A stretch of 64,000 nucleotides of DNA from Mycolicibacterium tusciae (GTDB lineage Bacteria; Actinomycetota; Actinomycetes; Mycobacteriales; Mycobacteriaceae). Location: contig NZ_MVIM01000014.1 of the NCBI RefSeq assembly GCF_002086795.1, positions 1 through 64,000 of the forward strand. The letters run 5' to 3'. Made by a program: the position numbers and the translations under genes. How positions within the stretch are numbered: the stretch's first letter is position 1; every line of letters begins with the position of its first letter. The notes under the pieces are model-generated. The model had not been told where the DNA came from, made no database searches, and saw only the letters and a program-made list of their open reading frames with translations. Shown piece after piece: positions 33,831 to 43,245 of the stretch.

Positions 33831-35650
33831 GCACCACAGAGTGGCGCGGCAGGTTCGACGAGGACCAGGATGACGACCTGCCGATCGACGAGAGCCTTCC
33901 GCGGCGCCGCGAGGCCCGGGCGCTGCTCGGCTCGCTACTGCGGCCGTACAGCAGGACGGTGGCCTTGCTCGCGCTCGTCGTCGTGGTGGAAAATGCTGCC
34001 CGCCTTTCTGTTCCGATTCTGGTGCAGCGAGGCATCGACCGAGGCATTCCGCCGATCGTCGACGGGGGTTCGACACACACCCTGATGCTGGTGGTGGCGA
34101 CCTTGGCCGGAGTGGTGCTGGTGCAGGCCGTCAGCAGAGTCTTCTTCCTGCGGCGGTCGGGCCGTGTCGGGCAGAAGGTCCTGACGGAGTTGCGGCGCAG
34201 GGTTTTCCGGCACTTCCAGCGCCTCGACATCAGGTTCCACGACCGCTACACCTCGGGACGGGTGGTGAGTCGGTCGACCAATGACGTCGAGGCCATCCAG
34301 GACATGCTGGAGACGGGTTTCGACAGCATGATCACCGCGGCGCTGACCCTGGTCGGCACCTCGATTCTGCTTGTGACGCTGGATGTTCGGCTCGGTCTGA
34401 TGTGTCTGGTCGCCGTGCCCATCCTGGTCGCGCTGGTGTGGTGGTTCCGCAACGAGTCGGCCAAGGTCTACCGCAAGGTGCGCGAAAGCGCGGCGCTGGT
34501 GATCGTGCAGTTCGTCGAGACGATGACTGGAATCAAGGCAGTGCAGGCGTATCGGCGGGAACCTCGCAACCAGGAGATCTTCGAGGACGTTGCCGACGAC
34601 TACCGCGAGATCAACGAGAAGACCTTCAGATTGCTCGCGATCTTCATGCCCGGTGTGAAACTCGTCGGCAACTTGACCACCAGTGTGGTGCTGCTGTACG
34701 GCGGCTACCGCGTGCTGAACGGCGAGATGACCATCGGCACGCTGGCGGCGTTCCTGCTCTACCTGCGGATGTTCTTCGAACCGATGCAGGAGATCTCGCA
34801 GTTCTTCAATACGTTCCAGTCCGCATCGTCGGCGCTGGAGAAGCTGGCGGGTGTGCTCGCCGAGCGGCCGAGCATCAGCGATCCGCAGCAGCCCGTCGAA
34901 CTCGGCACGGTCCGCGGTGACATCGCGTTCAACGATGTGCAGTTCTCGTACGTCGAGGGACGTCCCGTGCTGCCGGATCTCAACCTCGAAGTGCCTGCGG
35001 GTCAAACCGTCGCGCTGGTGGGCACCACAGGTGCGGGCAAGACGACCATCGCGAAACTCATTGCGCGCTTCTATGATCCGTCGTCGGGATCGGTCACCTT
35101 GGACGGCGTCGACTTACGCGACCTCGCCCAGTCCGAGCTGCGCCGCCACGTCGTCATGGTGACGCAGGAGAACTTCATGTTCGAGGGCAGCGTGGCCGAC
35201 AACATTCGCTTCGGCAGGCCCGACGCAGGAGACGACGAGGTGGTCGCGGCGGCCAGGGCCGTCGGCGCGGACCGGTTCATCGACGCGCTTCCCGAGGGCT
35301 ACGCCACCGACGTTGCCAAGCGCGGTGGACGGCTGTCGGCCGGCCAGCGGCAATTGGTGGCCTTCGCCAGAGCCTTTCTGGCCGACCCCGCGGTGCTGAT
35401 CCTCGACGAGGCGACGTCGTCGCTGGATATCCCCAGCGAGCGGCAGGTGCAACGCGCGCTGGAGACGGTGCTCGCCGACCGGACCGCGCTTGTCATCGCG
35501 CATCGGCTGTCCACCGTGCAGGTCGCCGATCGGGTGTTGGTGGTCGAGCACGGGCGCATCGTCGAGGACGGCTCGCCCGACGATCTGATCGGTCGCACCG
35601 ATGGCCGGTACGCGGCGCTGCACCGCGCATGGGAAGAGTCGCTGGCTTAG
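33827..35650 (+). CDS. ABC exporter half-transporter, catalytic partner
   Basis: The 607-residue partner has a membrane domain (about 35-310) and a nucleotide-binding domain with Walker A GTTGAGKT, Q-loop VTQENFMFEG, Walker B VLILDEATSSLD with the catalytic Glu, and IAHRLSTV. The signature is LSAGQRQL, slightly altered. Its start overlaps the preceding stop, so the two halves form a heterodimer with one normal and one degenerate ATP site. Substrate is unknown; lipids or drugs are plausible. Confidence 0.93.
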   Translation: MSTTEWRGRFDEDQDDDLPIDESLPRRREARALLGSLLRPYSRTVALLALVVVVENAARLSVPILVQRGIDRGIPPIVDGGSTHTLMLVVATLAGVVLVQAVSRVFFLRRSGRVGQKVLTELRRRVFRHFQRLDIRFHDRYTSGRVVSRSTNDVEAIQDMLETGFDSMITAALTLVGTSILLVTLDVRLGLMCLVAVPILVALVWWFRNESAKVYRKVRESAALVIVQFVETMTGIKAVQAYRREPRNQEIFEDVADDYREINEKTFRLLAIFMPGVKLVGNLTTSVVLLYGGYRVLNGEMTIGTLAAFLLYLRMFFEPMQEISQFFNTFQSASSALEKLAGVLAERPSISDPQQPVELGTVRGDIAFNDVQFSYVEGRPVLPDLNLEVPAGQTVALVGTTGAGKTTIAKLIARFYDPSSGSVTLDGVDLRDLAQSELRRHVVMVTQENFMFEGSVADNIRFGRPDAGDDEVVAAARAVGADRFIDALPEGYATDVAKRGGRLSAGQRQLVAFARAFLADPAVLILDEATSSLDIPSERQVQRALETVLADRTALVIAHRLSTVQVADRVLVVEHGRIVEDGSPDDLIGRTDGRYAALHRAWEESLA

Positions 35651-37038
35651 CTCTCGGGGTATCCGCCCTGCGCCAGCAGCTTCTCCAGCTTGTCGTTGAT
35701 GACGGGCATATTGGAGTTCAGCACCGAGATGATCTTCTCCCGGGCACGCTCGCTGACGCCGGCCGACACGTGATGCAGCACGTTGAGCCGAGACGCGTCG
35801 ACCCAGGCCATCATGTCCGGGTCGGTGAACCACTGCAGCTGGTTCTTGTTGAACGCCAGCATCATTCGCAACCAGTCGATGGGATCGGATGGATAGGGCA
35901 CGGGGTTGCAGTACGCGTTCTTGGTCTCGTTGTCGGGGTACGTCGCTTCGACATGGCCGATGACGGCGGCGCTGAACGCGGGCTGGCAGGTCCGCACCGC
36001 CTGCAGCGCGATGCGCTCATCGGTGAACACCGTTGTCGGCGCGATCCGCGCGAAACCGTCTGCGCTGCAGTCGATGTACAACGCTGAGCCGTCGGTGTCG
36101 AGGGTCCCACCCTCGAGCGTGATGCGGCCCGGCTCGATCGACTGGACATGACCCATCCGTACGACATCGGAGATTCGTCGCAACTCCTCGAGTTCTGCCT
36201 TCGACAGGATCGCGCACCGGTACATCGTCGGCTCGACGGAGGTGTCGATGCGCTGGAGACAGCCTTTGTCCTCAAGGATCCTGAACAGATCCGGCAGCGA
36301 TTCGGCCTCCAGCACCGCGTTCAGCTGATTGGAGAAGTCGCGCAACACACCGCGCGCGAACTGCGAGCCGGGCTGGATCGCCGCGCGGTCCAGCAGCCAC
36401 GAGTCGCGCGGCTTGATCCACGTCAACCGTCCCGGCGCCACGCCGTGGCGCAACAGCCACAAGCATGCATCCATCGCGGTCTTGCCCGCCCCCACGATCA
36501 CGTACCGCCCACGCGCTTCGCGGAGACGCGGCAACGCGTTGGGCGGCATGCATTCGACGCCGGCGGCGACGTCGTAGGACGGCCCACGCATCGACGGCAC
36601 GATGATCTCGACGTGTGTGGTGACGACGCGGCGCGCGGTCACTTCGATCTCTTCGCCGCCGAGCGTGCGCACGCGCCCATCGCCGAGGTATTCGCTCATC
36701 GGCAGGTATGTCACTCGACCCGTCGGCAGCAGATGCTGGCGCATCACCGCGTCGAAGTAGGCGCAGACCTCCGCGCCGCTGGCCAACTCGTAGTAGCCGG
36801 CGTTCAGGCCGCTGTGGTCGATGGTGTCGCTGCCCAGACTCCGCGAGTTCACGCCGTAGTAGGCCGACGGCTGATGCAGGCGCACGAACGGGTACGCCGC
36901 CGTCCAGTGGCCTCCCGGCTGGTCGTTGCGATCGACCACCACGACCGTCGCGTCCGTTTCGGCCACCAGCGTGTCGGTGAACGCGAGCCCCATCGCGCCC
37001 GCGCCGACGACGAGGTAATCGGCCTCGATCGTTCGCAT
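35647..37038 (-). CDS. FAD/NAD(P)-binding monooxygenase-like oxidoreductase
   Basis: The 463 residues have an N-terminal FAD motif YLVVGAGAMGLAFTDTL and a second nucleotide-binding motif RYVIVGAGKTAMDACLWLL (residues about 170-190), as in flavin-containing or CzcO-type monooxygenases. A VDRNDQPGGHWT segment binds the flavin ring. The ATG at 37038 follows a TAGGAGATTCG ribosome site. The epoxide hydrolase is eight bases upstream on the same strand; the two are probably co-transcribed. Confidence 0.85.
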   Translation of the reverse strand: MRTIEADYLVVGAGAMGLAFTDTLVAETDATVVVVDRNDQPGGHWTAAYPFVRLHQPSAYYGVNSRSLGSDTIDHSGLNAGYYELASGAEVCAYFDAVMRQHLLPTGRVTYLPMSEYLGDGRVRTLGGEEIEVTARRVVTTHVEIIVPSMRGPSYDVAAGVECMPPNALPRLREARGRYVIVGAGKTAMDACLWLLRHGVAPGRLTWIKPRDSWLLDRAAIQPGSQFARGVLRDFSNQLNAVLEAESLPDLFRILEDKGCLQRIDTSVEPTMYRCAILSKAELEELRRISDVVRMGHVQSIEPGRITLEGGTLDTDGSALYIDCSADGFARIAPTTVFTDERIALQAVRTCQPAFSAAVIGHVEATYPDNETKNAYCNPVPYPSDPIDWLRMMLAFNKNQLQWFTDPDMMAWVDASRLNVLHHVSAGVSERAREKIISVLNSNMPVINDKLEKLLAQGGYPES

Positions 37039-37046
37039 CGAATCTC

Positions 37047-38144
37047 CTAGCGCAGCGTGGTGAAGAACTTCTGGACGTCGTCGACGAAAAGCTCCGGCTG
37101 TTCGAACGCCGCGAAATGACCCCCGCGCGGCATGTCCGTCCAGTGCGTGATGTTGTACCCGGCCTCGCACCAACTACGCGGCGCCTTGAGGATCTCCCTG
37201 GGGAACGCCGCGACGCCGGTCGGCAGCTCGACGCGGTCGAAGCTGCCGAAGGCGTTGAAGCTCTCCCAGTACAGCCGCGCCGACGACGCCCCGGACGCGG
37301 TCAGCCAGTACAGCATCACGTTGTCTAGCATCTCGTCGCGGGTCAGCACGTTCTCCGGGTCGCCGTCGCTGTCCGTCCACGACCAGAACTTCTCGACGAT
37401 CCACGCCAACTGGCCCACGGGGGAGTCCACCAATCCGTAGCCGACGGTCTGCGGGCGCGTCGACTGCTGTTTGGAGTAGCCGGAATCCCACTTTTGGTAG
37501 TACTGACCCCGCTTGAGCGCCGCCTTCTCCTCGTCGGTCGGATTGTCGAGTTTGCCGGGCGGGAAGCCGAGCGGCATGTTCAGGTGGATGCCCGCGCAGC
37601 GGCCGCCGTTGCGGCCGATCTGCGTGGTCACCGCCGCTCCCCAGTCGCCGCCCTGCGCGCCGAAGCGTTCGTAGCCCAAACGGCCCATCAGGGTGTCCCA
37701 TGCCGTCGCGATCTTCTCGACACCCCAGCCCGTCGTGGTGGGCTTGGCGGAGAAGCCGTATCCCGGCAGCGACGGGCACACCACGTCGAAGCCGCGTTCG
37801 GTCAGCGGCTCGATGACCTTGTGGAACTCGACGATCGAACCGGGCCAACCGTGGGTGATCAGCAGCGGGAACGCATTCTTCTGATCCGATCGCTGATGAA
37901 TGAAATGAATGTCGAGACCGTCGATTTCCGTCGTGAAGTGGTCGAACCGGTTCAGCGCCGCTTCGCGTGCCCGCCAGTCGTATTCGTTGGCCCAATAGTC
38001 GGCCAGCCGCCTGGTGTAGGCCAGCGGGATGCCCTGGCTCCAGTCGCCGACGCATTCGGCCTCGGGCCAGCGGGCGCGGGCCAGCCTGGTCTGCAGGTCG
38101 TCGAGATCGGAGTCGGGAATCGCGATGCGGAACGGAGAAACCAT
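37047..38144 (-). CDS. Epoxide hydrolase (alpha/beta fold)
   Basis: The 365-residue enzyme has the N-terminal EHN lid domain (FRIAIPDSDLDDLQTRL) and an alpha/beta-hydrolase core with oxyanion region THGWPGSIVEFHKVI and nucleophile Asp in GAQGGDWGAAV. The late His is in MPRGGHFAAFEQPEL. It opens epoxides to diols by nucleophilic attack through the Asp. The ATG at 38144 has a GGGAGGAT ribosome site. It pairs with the oxidoreductase in a likely catabolic operon. Confidence 0.9.
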   Translation of the reverse strand: MVSPFRIAIPDSDLDDLQTRLARARWPEAECVGDWSQGIPLAYTRRLADYWANEYDWRAREAALNRFDHFTTEIDGLDIHFIHQRSDQKNAFPLLITHGWPGSIVEFHKVIEPLTERGFDVVCPSLPGYGFSAKPTTTGWGVEKIATAWDTLMGRLGYERFGAQGGDWGAAVTTQIGRNGGRCAGIHLNMPLGFPPGKLDNPTDEEKAALKRGQYYQKWDSGYSKQQSTRPQTVGYGLVDSPVGQLAWIVEKFWSWTDSDGDPENVLTRDEMLDNVMLYWLTASGASSARLYWESFNAFGSFDRVELPTGVAAFPREILKAPRSWCEAGYNITHWTDMPRGGHFAAFEQPELFVDDVQKFFTTLR

Positions 38145-38179
38145 GGTCGGATCCTCCCAGAGAGCGCAATATTGAGCTG

Positions 38180-39805
38180 ATGAAGTCGCAAGACGCGGGT
38201 CGCACCGACATCCCCATTCTCGAGGAGACCATCGGGCAGAACTTCGAACGCACCGTCGCGGCCAACCCCGACGGCGATGCGTTGGTTGACATGGCAACCA
38301 GTCGGCGGTGGACGTACGCCGAACTCAACGACGACGTGGACGTGATCGCCCGCGGCCTGATGGCGCTGGGCATCGAACGCGGTGAGCGCGTCGGCATCTG
38401 GGCGCCCAACTGCCCCGAGTGGACGATCGTGCAGTACGCGACCGCGAAGATCGGCGCGATTCTGGTCAACATCAATCCGGCCTACCGCACCCACGAACTG
38501 GCGTACGTGCTGAAGCAGTCGGGAATCCGCACGTTGATCTCCGCCACGTCGTTCAAGACGTCGGACTACGTGAGCATGGTCGACGAGGTGAGCGCCGAGG
38601 CACCCGAACTGCAGGAGGTGCTGTACCTGGAAAGGGACTGGCGAGCCCTGGTCGACAAAGCGGAGCAGGTATCCGTCGACGAACTCCGGGCGCGAACGGA
38701 CTCGCTGGACAACACCCAGCCGATCAACATCCAATACACCTCGGGCACAACGGGTTTCCCCAAGGGCGCCACGCTATCGCATCGCAACATCCTCAACAAC
38801 GGCTACTTCACCACCGAGCTCATCAACTTCGGACCCGACGACCGGCTGTGCATTCCGGTGCCGTTCTACCACTGCTTCGGCATGGTGTTAGGCAATCTGG
38901 GGTGCACAAGCCACGGTGCCACCATGGTGATCCCCGCGCCTGCCTTCGATCCGACACTGACCCTGGATGCCATCGAATCCGAAAGGTGCACAGCGGTTTA
39001 CGGCGTGCCCACGATGTTCATTTCGATGCTCGCCGACCCCGGGCTCGCCAAGCGCGACCTGTCGTCGCTGCGTACCGGCATCATGGCAGGGTCGATTTGT
39101 CCCGTCGAGGTGATGAAGCGCGCGATCACCGACATGAACCTGACCGAGTTGTCCATCGCATACGGGATGACCGAGACGTCGCCGGCGTCGTGTCAGACGC
39201 TCATCGACGACGACCTCGAACGGCGTACCAGTTCGATCGGCCGGGCCCACCCGCACGTCGAGATCAAGATCGTCGACGCCGAAACCGGTGAGGTTGTCGA
39301 ACGGGGGCAGACCGGCGAATTCTGCACGCGCGGTTACTCGGTGATGCTCGGCTATTGGGAGGACGAGGCCAAGACGGCCGAGGCGATCGACGATAACGGC
39401 TGGATGCACACCGGCGATCTCGCCGTCATGCGCGACGACGGGTACTGCAACGTCGTCGGCCGCATCAAGGACATGGTGATCCGCGGCGGTGAGAACATCT
39501 ACCCGCGCGAAATCGAGGAGTTTCTCTACACCCATCCCGATATCGACGACGCGCAGGTGATCGGCGTCCCCGACGAGAAGTTCGGCGAGGAAGTCTGCGC
39601 GTGGGTGCGGATGAAGCCGGGCAAGGACCCGCTGGACGCCCAGGCTCTGCGGGAATTCGCCGACGGAAAGCTGGCCCACTACAAGATCCCGCGCTATGTG
39701 CACGTTGTCGACGAGTTCCCGATGACCGTCACCGGAAAGGTGCGCAAAGTCGATATGCGCGCCGAAACGGTCAAACTCCTCGGTCTCGATTCCACGGAGG
39801 GATGA
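38180..39805 (+). CDS. Acyl-CoA synthetase (AMP-binding, FadD family)
   Basis: The 541-residue enzyme activates carboxylic acids to acyl-CoA through an acyl-AMP. The AMP-binding motif YTSGTTGFPKGATLSHRN and the later A5 to A8 regions (YGMTETSPASC, MHTGDLAVMRDDGYC, GRIKDMVIRGGENIYP) are present, with the acylation Lys in MTVTGKVRK. The gene is divergent from the epoxide hydrolase and likely works with it. The ATG at 38180 is preferred over extensions without ribosome site. Confidence 0.93.
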   Translation: MKSQDAGRTDIPILEETIGQNFERTVAANPDGDALVDMATSRRWTYAELNDDVDVIARGLMALGIERGERVGIWAPNCPEWTIVQYATAKIGAILVNINPAYRTHELAYVLKQSGIRTLISATSFKTSDYVSMVDEVSAEAPELQEVLYLERDWRALVDKAEQVSVDELRARTDSLDNTQPINIQYTSGTTGFPKGATLSHRNILNNGYFTTELINFGPDDRLCIPVPFYHCFGMVLGNLGCTSHGATMVIPAPAFDPTLTLDAIESERCTAVYGVPTMFISMLADPGLAKRDLSSLRTGIMAGSICPVEVMKRAITDMNLTELSIAYGMTETSPASCQTLIDDDLERRTSSIGRAHPHVEIKIVDAETGEVVERGQTGEFCTRGYSVMLGYWEDEAKTAEAIDDNGWMHTGDLAVMRDDGYCNVVGRIKDMVIRGGENIYPREIEEFLYTHPDIDDAQVIGVPDEKFGEEVCAWVRMKPGKDPLDAQALREFADGKLAHYKIPRYVHVVDEFPMTVTGKVRKVDMRAETVKLLGLDSTEG

Positions 39806-39835
39806 GTTCTGGTCGCCGCCGGAGTCTTCGCCTAT

Positions 39836-40237
39836 GTGACGTCCCCATCGACTCTCGCCCGACGGGCGTGCGCGGTGCTGGCGGCCGTGTCGGCCGGACT
39901 GCACGCGGCGCTGCTCGGCCACGCGTCCAGCCTGGTCGCGACGGCGCTGCTCGCGGCGATGATCATCACCTGCCTGTATTGCGCATACGACCTGTGGCGT
40001 GACGGCACGGCGCGGGCGTGGGTGGTCGTCGCACTCATGAACCTCGCCATGATCGCGCTGCACCTGCCCGCTCCCGCCCATCACCACGGCGCCCCACACG
40101 TCGCGGCGCCGACGCCGTCGACGCTCATGACGGTGGCGACGCTGCTGGCCTTCACCGAGATCGTTGCTGCGACCGCGGCGCTGTATGTCGGCAGCCGCGG
40201 CGCCATGGGCGCGCTCAGCGGTACACCAGACCGCTGA
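39836..40237 (+). CDS. Small membrane protein with His-rich loop
   Basis: The 133 residues form four hydrophobic segments, with a loop HLPAPAHHHGAPHV rich in His between the third and fourth. This could bind a metal (inference). A GTG start at 39836 lies 30 bases after the acyl-CoA synthetase gene; upstream codons in frame are only CTG/GTT. The 3' end overlaps the convergent monooxygenase by 23 bases. No family was recognised. Confidence 0.65.
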   Translation: MTSPSTLARRACAVLAAVSAGLHAALLGHASSLVATALLAAMIITCLYCAYDLWRDGTARAWVVVALMNLAMIALHLPAPAHHHGAPHVAAPTPSTLMTVATLLAFTEIVAATAALYVGSRGAMGALSGTPDR

Positions 40238-41351
40238 GCCTGCGGGCCAGCGCCAGCCGAATCGACGGCACCCGCCCGGCCAGACCAATGACGGCATTGC
40301 GGATCGGGCGTACCGCGGGCGGCAGCGTGGCCAACCGGGTGAGCCGATGCGTCATCGCCACAACGTCTTTGGCGATCGGTCGACGAGTATCGCTGTACTC
40401 GTCGAGCAGGCTGTCCGGCGCTCCGTCGAGGACGGCGGCGAGCGTTTGGGCCAATGCGACGGCGTCTTGAATGCCCAGGTTCATGCCCTGCCCGCCGGCG
40501 GGGCTGTGCACGTGCGCGGCGTCGCCCGCGAGTAGCAGACGGCCCGCGCGGAAGGTGTCGGCGACGCGGTGGTGGACGCGGAACCGCGAAACCCAGACGA
40601 CGGCGGTGACCTGCAGTCGGTTCGCGCCGACACGGGTGTCGAGAATCTGTTGTACGAACTCCGCGGACGGCGCCTCGGGGGCGTCGGCGACGGGTGCGAC
40701 GATTCGGTACGTGCCATCCGGCAGGGGAGCCACCACGGTCAGGCCGGCCGTCGCCCAGTACAGGATCACTTGGTCGTGGGGCGCGTCGCCGGTCAGCTTG
40801 ACGTCGGCGAGCACGAACGACTCGTCGTACACGCTGCCTTCGAAATCGATCCCCGCCTGCTGGCGCACGATGCTGCGAATGCCGTCCGCGCCGACGACAT
40901 AGCGCGCGCGAACGACGTCACCGTCCTCGAACGTCGCCGTCACCCCGTCGGGATCCTGATCGATCGCGGTGACGCTCCGCGGCCGCTGCACGGATCCGCC
41001 GAGCTCTTCGAGGCGTTCGAGCAGCAGCCGCTCGGTCGTCGACTGCGGCACCATCAGCGAGTACGGATACTCGGTCGGCAACCCGCTGAAGTCGATCGGG
41101 ATCAGCGTGCGGCCCCGGTCGCGAATGGTGAACCGCGGCGCCTCGACGCCTTCCTTGACGAGGCGCCTGGCCAGGTCCAGGTCTTCCAGCACCTCGAGCG
41201 TGCGGGCGTTCACCACGGCGGCGCGGGAGGTGTTGGCTCCCGCCGCCTGCTGGTCGACGACCGTGGTAGTGACTCCGCGTGCGACCAGGGAGGCGGCCAG
41301 GGCCAAACCCGTCGGACCTGCGCCGATAACCAGAACATCGGTGTCATACAT
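40215..41351 (-). CDS. Class A flavoprotein monooxygenase (FAD_binding_3)
   Basis: The 378-residue hydroxylase has the FAD motif VLVIGAGPTGLALAASLVARG, the DG fingerprint YVVGADGIRSIVRQQAG, and the GD motif GRLLLAGDAAHVHSPAGG. It lacks the thioredoxin-like C-terminal domain of phenol hydroxylase-type enzymes. It likely hydroxylates an aromatic or polyketide-type compound using NAD(P)H. It is divergent from a TetR gene whose operator lies in the 100-base gap. Confidence 0.9.
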   Translation of the reverse strand: MYDTDVLVIGAGPTGLALAASLVARGVTTTVVDQQAAGANTSRAAVVNARTLEVLEDLDLARRLVKEGVEAPRFTIRDRGRTLIPIDFSGLPTEYPYSLMVPQSTTERLLLERLEELGGSVQRPRSVTAIDQDPDGVTATFEDGDVVRARYVVGADGIRSIVRQQAGIDFEGSVYDESFVLADVKLTGDAPHDQVILYWATAGLTVVAPLPDGTYRIVAPVADAPEAPSAEFVQQILDTRVGANRLQVTAVVWVSRFRVHHRVADTFRAGRLLLAGDAAHVHSPAGGQGMNLGIQDAVALAQTLAAVLDGAPDSLLDEYSDTRRPIAKDVVAMTHRLTRLATLPPAVRPIRNAVIGLAGRVPSIRLALARRLSGLVYR

Positions 41352-41376
41352 CGCCTTCTCCTTCTCTCGAACTGCC

Positions 41377-41440
41377 TATGCCAACGCTTGTTGGCATAAC
41401 TATGGTCCGCGGCGTGACGAATGTCAACAGTTGTTGGCAT
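41377..41440. promoter_or_regulatory. Two TetR operators between monooxygenase and TetR
   Basis: TATGCCAAC-GCTT-GTTGGCATA (41377-41398) is a perfect inverted repeat of nine bases. ATGTCAAC-AGTT-GTTGGCAT (41421-41440) is the same site with one mismatch. A third half-site GTTGGCAT (41447-41454) overlaps the TetR start codon. The pattern strongly suggests autoregulation and control of the divergent monooxygenase. Confidence 0.75.
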
Positions 41441-41452
41441 ACACTTGTTGGC

Positions 41453-41998
41453 ATGCGTAGATCGTCGGAGCAGACCAAGGCCGTGATCCTGGCGGCGGCT
41501 AGGGAGCAGTTCGCCAAAGCCGGATTCGAGCGGGCGACCATCAGGGCCATCGCCGCGGACGCGAACATCGACCCGTCGATGGTGATGCGGTACTTCGGCA
41601 GCAAGGACCAGCTGTTCGCCGCGGCGGCCGACTTCGACCTGGACCTACCCGACCTCTCGGATATCGATCGTGATCGGTTGGGCGCCGCCCTGGTCGACCA
41701 CTTCATGAAACGGTGGGAACGTGACGAGGTGCTCATCGTGCTGCTGCGGGCGAGTGCCACCAATGCCGAAGCGGCGCGACGCATGCGGGCGATGTTCGCG
41801 AGTCAACTGTTGCCGGTGATCGCGAAGATCAACCCCGCCGAACCGGAACGCCGCGCCGCATTGATCGCCACGCAGACGCTCGGCCTGGCCCTGTGCAGGT
41901 ACGTCCTGCAGTTGCCACCGATCGTCACGATGCCGCACGACGAGGCGGTCGCGTGGCTGGGACCCACCGTTCAGCGCTATCTCGACGCGCCTAGATAA
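41453..41998 (+). CDS. TetR-family repressor of the monooxygenase
   Basis: The 181 residues begin with a TetR domain: QTKAVILAAAREQFAKAGFE, RATIRAIAADANIDPSMVMR and YFGSKDQLFAAA. The C-terminal region (residues about 60-181) resembles tetracyclin-repressor-like domains with LPPIVTMPHDEAV. The ATG at 41453 lies within the third operator half-site, arguing for strict autorepression. It most likely controls the divergent FAD monooxygenase in response to its substrate. Confidence 0.88.
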   Translation: MRRSSEQTKAVILAAAREQFAKAGFERATIRAIAADANIDPSMVMRYFGSKDQLFAAAADFDLDLPDLSDIDRDRLGAALVDHFMKRWERDEVLIVLLRASATNAEAARRMRAMFASQLLPVIAKINPAEPERRAALIATQTLGLALCRYVLQLPPIVTMPHDEAVAWLGPTVQRYLDAPR

Positions 41999-42454
41999 TT
42001 GGCGGTGATGTGGACACCGACGCTCGTCTTGATCGCCACGACGACCCTTGTCGCCTGCGTTCTGCTCGGCGGCGGCCTCTATGAAACCGTCGTCGTCGAC
42101 CCCGCCTGGCCGAAGCGACCCGGCATCATCCAGGCGCAGAACGGTGGCATCTCGCGACGCCGATTCTGGATTCCAGCGCACACCCTCTTCGAGGTGCTGC
42201 TGATCGTCGCGCTCATCGCCTCATGGAGTAACGCCGATATACGGCTTGCGCTGCTGGTGGCCTTGGTCAGCCACGCCGTGATGCGGGTGTGGTCGCTGAT
42301 CGACTTCGTACCCAGGGCCGTGGAATTCGAGAAGTCGGATCCCGCTGGCATCGACGAGGCGGCCGCGGTGGCCTGGACCCGACGCAGCCTTTTGCGGCTG
42401 CCGCTGGACCTCGTTACCTGTGTGGCGTTGCTCGTCGCACTGGCCGTCGCCTGA
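41999..42454 (+). CDS. Four-helix membrane protein of unknown function
   Basis: This 151-residue protein has four hydrophobic helices and a conserved-looking loop VVVDPAWPKRPGIIQAQNGGISRRRFWIP after the first. It directly abuts the TetR stop (TTG 41999); GTG 42005 or ATG 42008 are alternative starts. It may be part of the TetR-controlled unit. The arrangement resembles DUF1772-type proteins, but this is not certain. Confidence 0.6.
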   Translation: MAVMWTPTLVLIATTTLVACVLLGGGLYETVVVDPAWPKRPGIIQAQNGGISRRRFWIPAHTLFEVLLIVALIASWSNADIRLALLVALVSHAVMRVWSLIDFVPRAVEFEKSDPAGIDEAAAVAWTRRSLLRLPLDLVTCVALLVALAVA

Positions 42455-42459
42455 AAGGG

Positions 42460-43152
42460 TCAGGCCTCGATCTCGCCTGCGATCTTGCGCTCGATGGCGG
42501 CGCGGGTGACGGCCGGCAGGACGATCAGCCCGTCGAGCTCCTTCTTGGCGCGCGCGTAGGCGGCCTTGCGCTCCTCGTTGGTGGCACCGCCGTCCGATGC
42601 CAGCCGCAGTAGATGCTGTGCACGCTCGAGACGCTCTTGGGCTTCGGCGGAGAAGTCGCTGCGCCGTCGGCGGATCGCCTCGGCTTCGGCCACATCGAAC
42701 GCGGCGACGTATTCGTGCACCGCGTCGCGGTACTCCAGTTGCGCATCGCGGTCGTCGAGGATGTCCTCGATGCTGTCGGGTCGCAGTAGATCGGCACGGC
42801 TGCGAGCCTTGTGGAACGCAATGGTCAGTGGGTCGCGCATATCGGTCATCAGCGGAAAGTCCAGCAGCTTGGCGACGTCGATCTCGTATTCGAGCCAGCG
42901 GGCGTCGGTGTTGTCGTGGCGGGCCAGCACTTTCGTCATCTCACGACGGTTGGCGGCTTCGTTGGTGCGGGCCCGGCCCGACGCTTCCGCGAGCGCGACC
43001 TTGGTCTGCTGTTTGATGCGGTAGCGCTCGAGCCGTCGCTGCGCGCGGCGCTCGTTGGCCGCTTGGACGGCCTTCAATCCACCGCCGATGACCCCACTGA
43101 GTGGAAAGATCAGCCACCAGAAGTTTCCGGCGAAATGCAGGAGCGCTTCCAT
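42460..43152 (-). CDS. Membrane-anchored coiled-coil protein
   Basis: The 230 residues begin with one hydrophobic helix (FWWLIFPLSGVIGGGL) and continue as a highly charged helical protein with many Arg, Glu and Ala (residues 40-220). The ATG at 43152 follows a GGGAAAG ribosome site. It is divergent from the following small ORF. It is likely cytoplasmic except for the anchor. No enzyme family was recognised; the shape recalls phage-shock or envelope-associated scaffold proteins. Confidence 0.7.
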   Translation of the reverse strand: MEALLHFAGNFWWLIFPLSGVIGGGLKAVQAANERRAQRRLERYRIKQQTKVALAEASGRARTNEAANRREMTKVLARHDNTDARWLEYEIDVAKLLDFPLMTDMRDPLTIAFHKARSRADLLRPDSIEDILDDRDAQLEYRDAVHEYVAAFDVAEAEAIRRRRSDFSAEAQERLERAQHLLRLASDGGATNEERKAAYARAKKELDGLIVLPAVTRAAIERKIAGEIEA

Positions 43153-43245
43153 CTTTCCCAGAATGCCACTGCCGATGTGCTGCAATTGCCCGATGTCGGT
43201 GCCATACGACGATCAAGCCCTGGAACAGAGCCGCCGACACCAGCG

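Noticed and set aside
31767..34076. A 769-residue open frame on the minus strand
   Set aside because: It lies entirely opposite the ABC exporter genes, has His/Gln/Arg-rich composition typical of antisense GC-rich frames, and matches no family.
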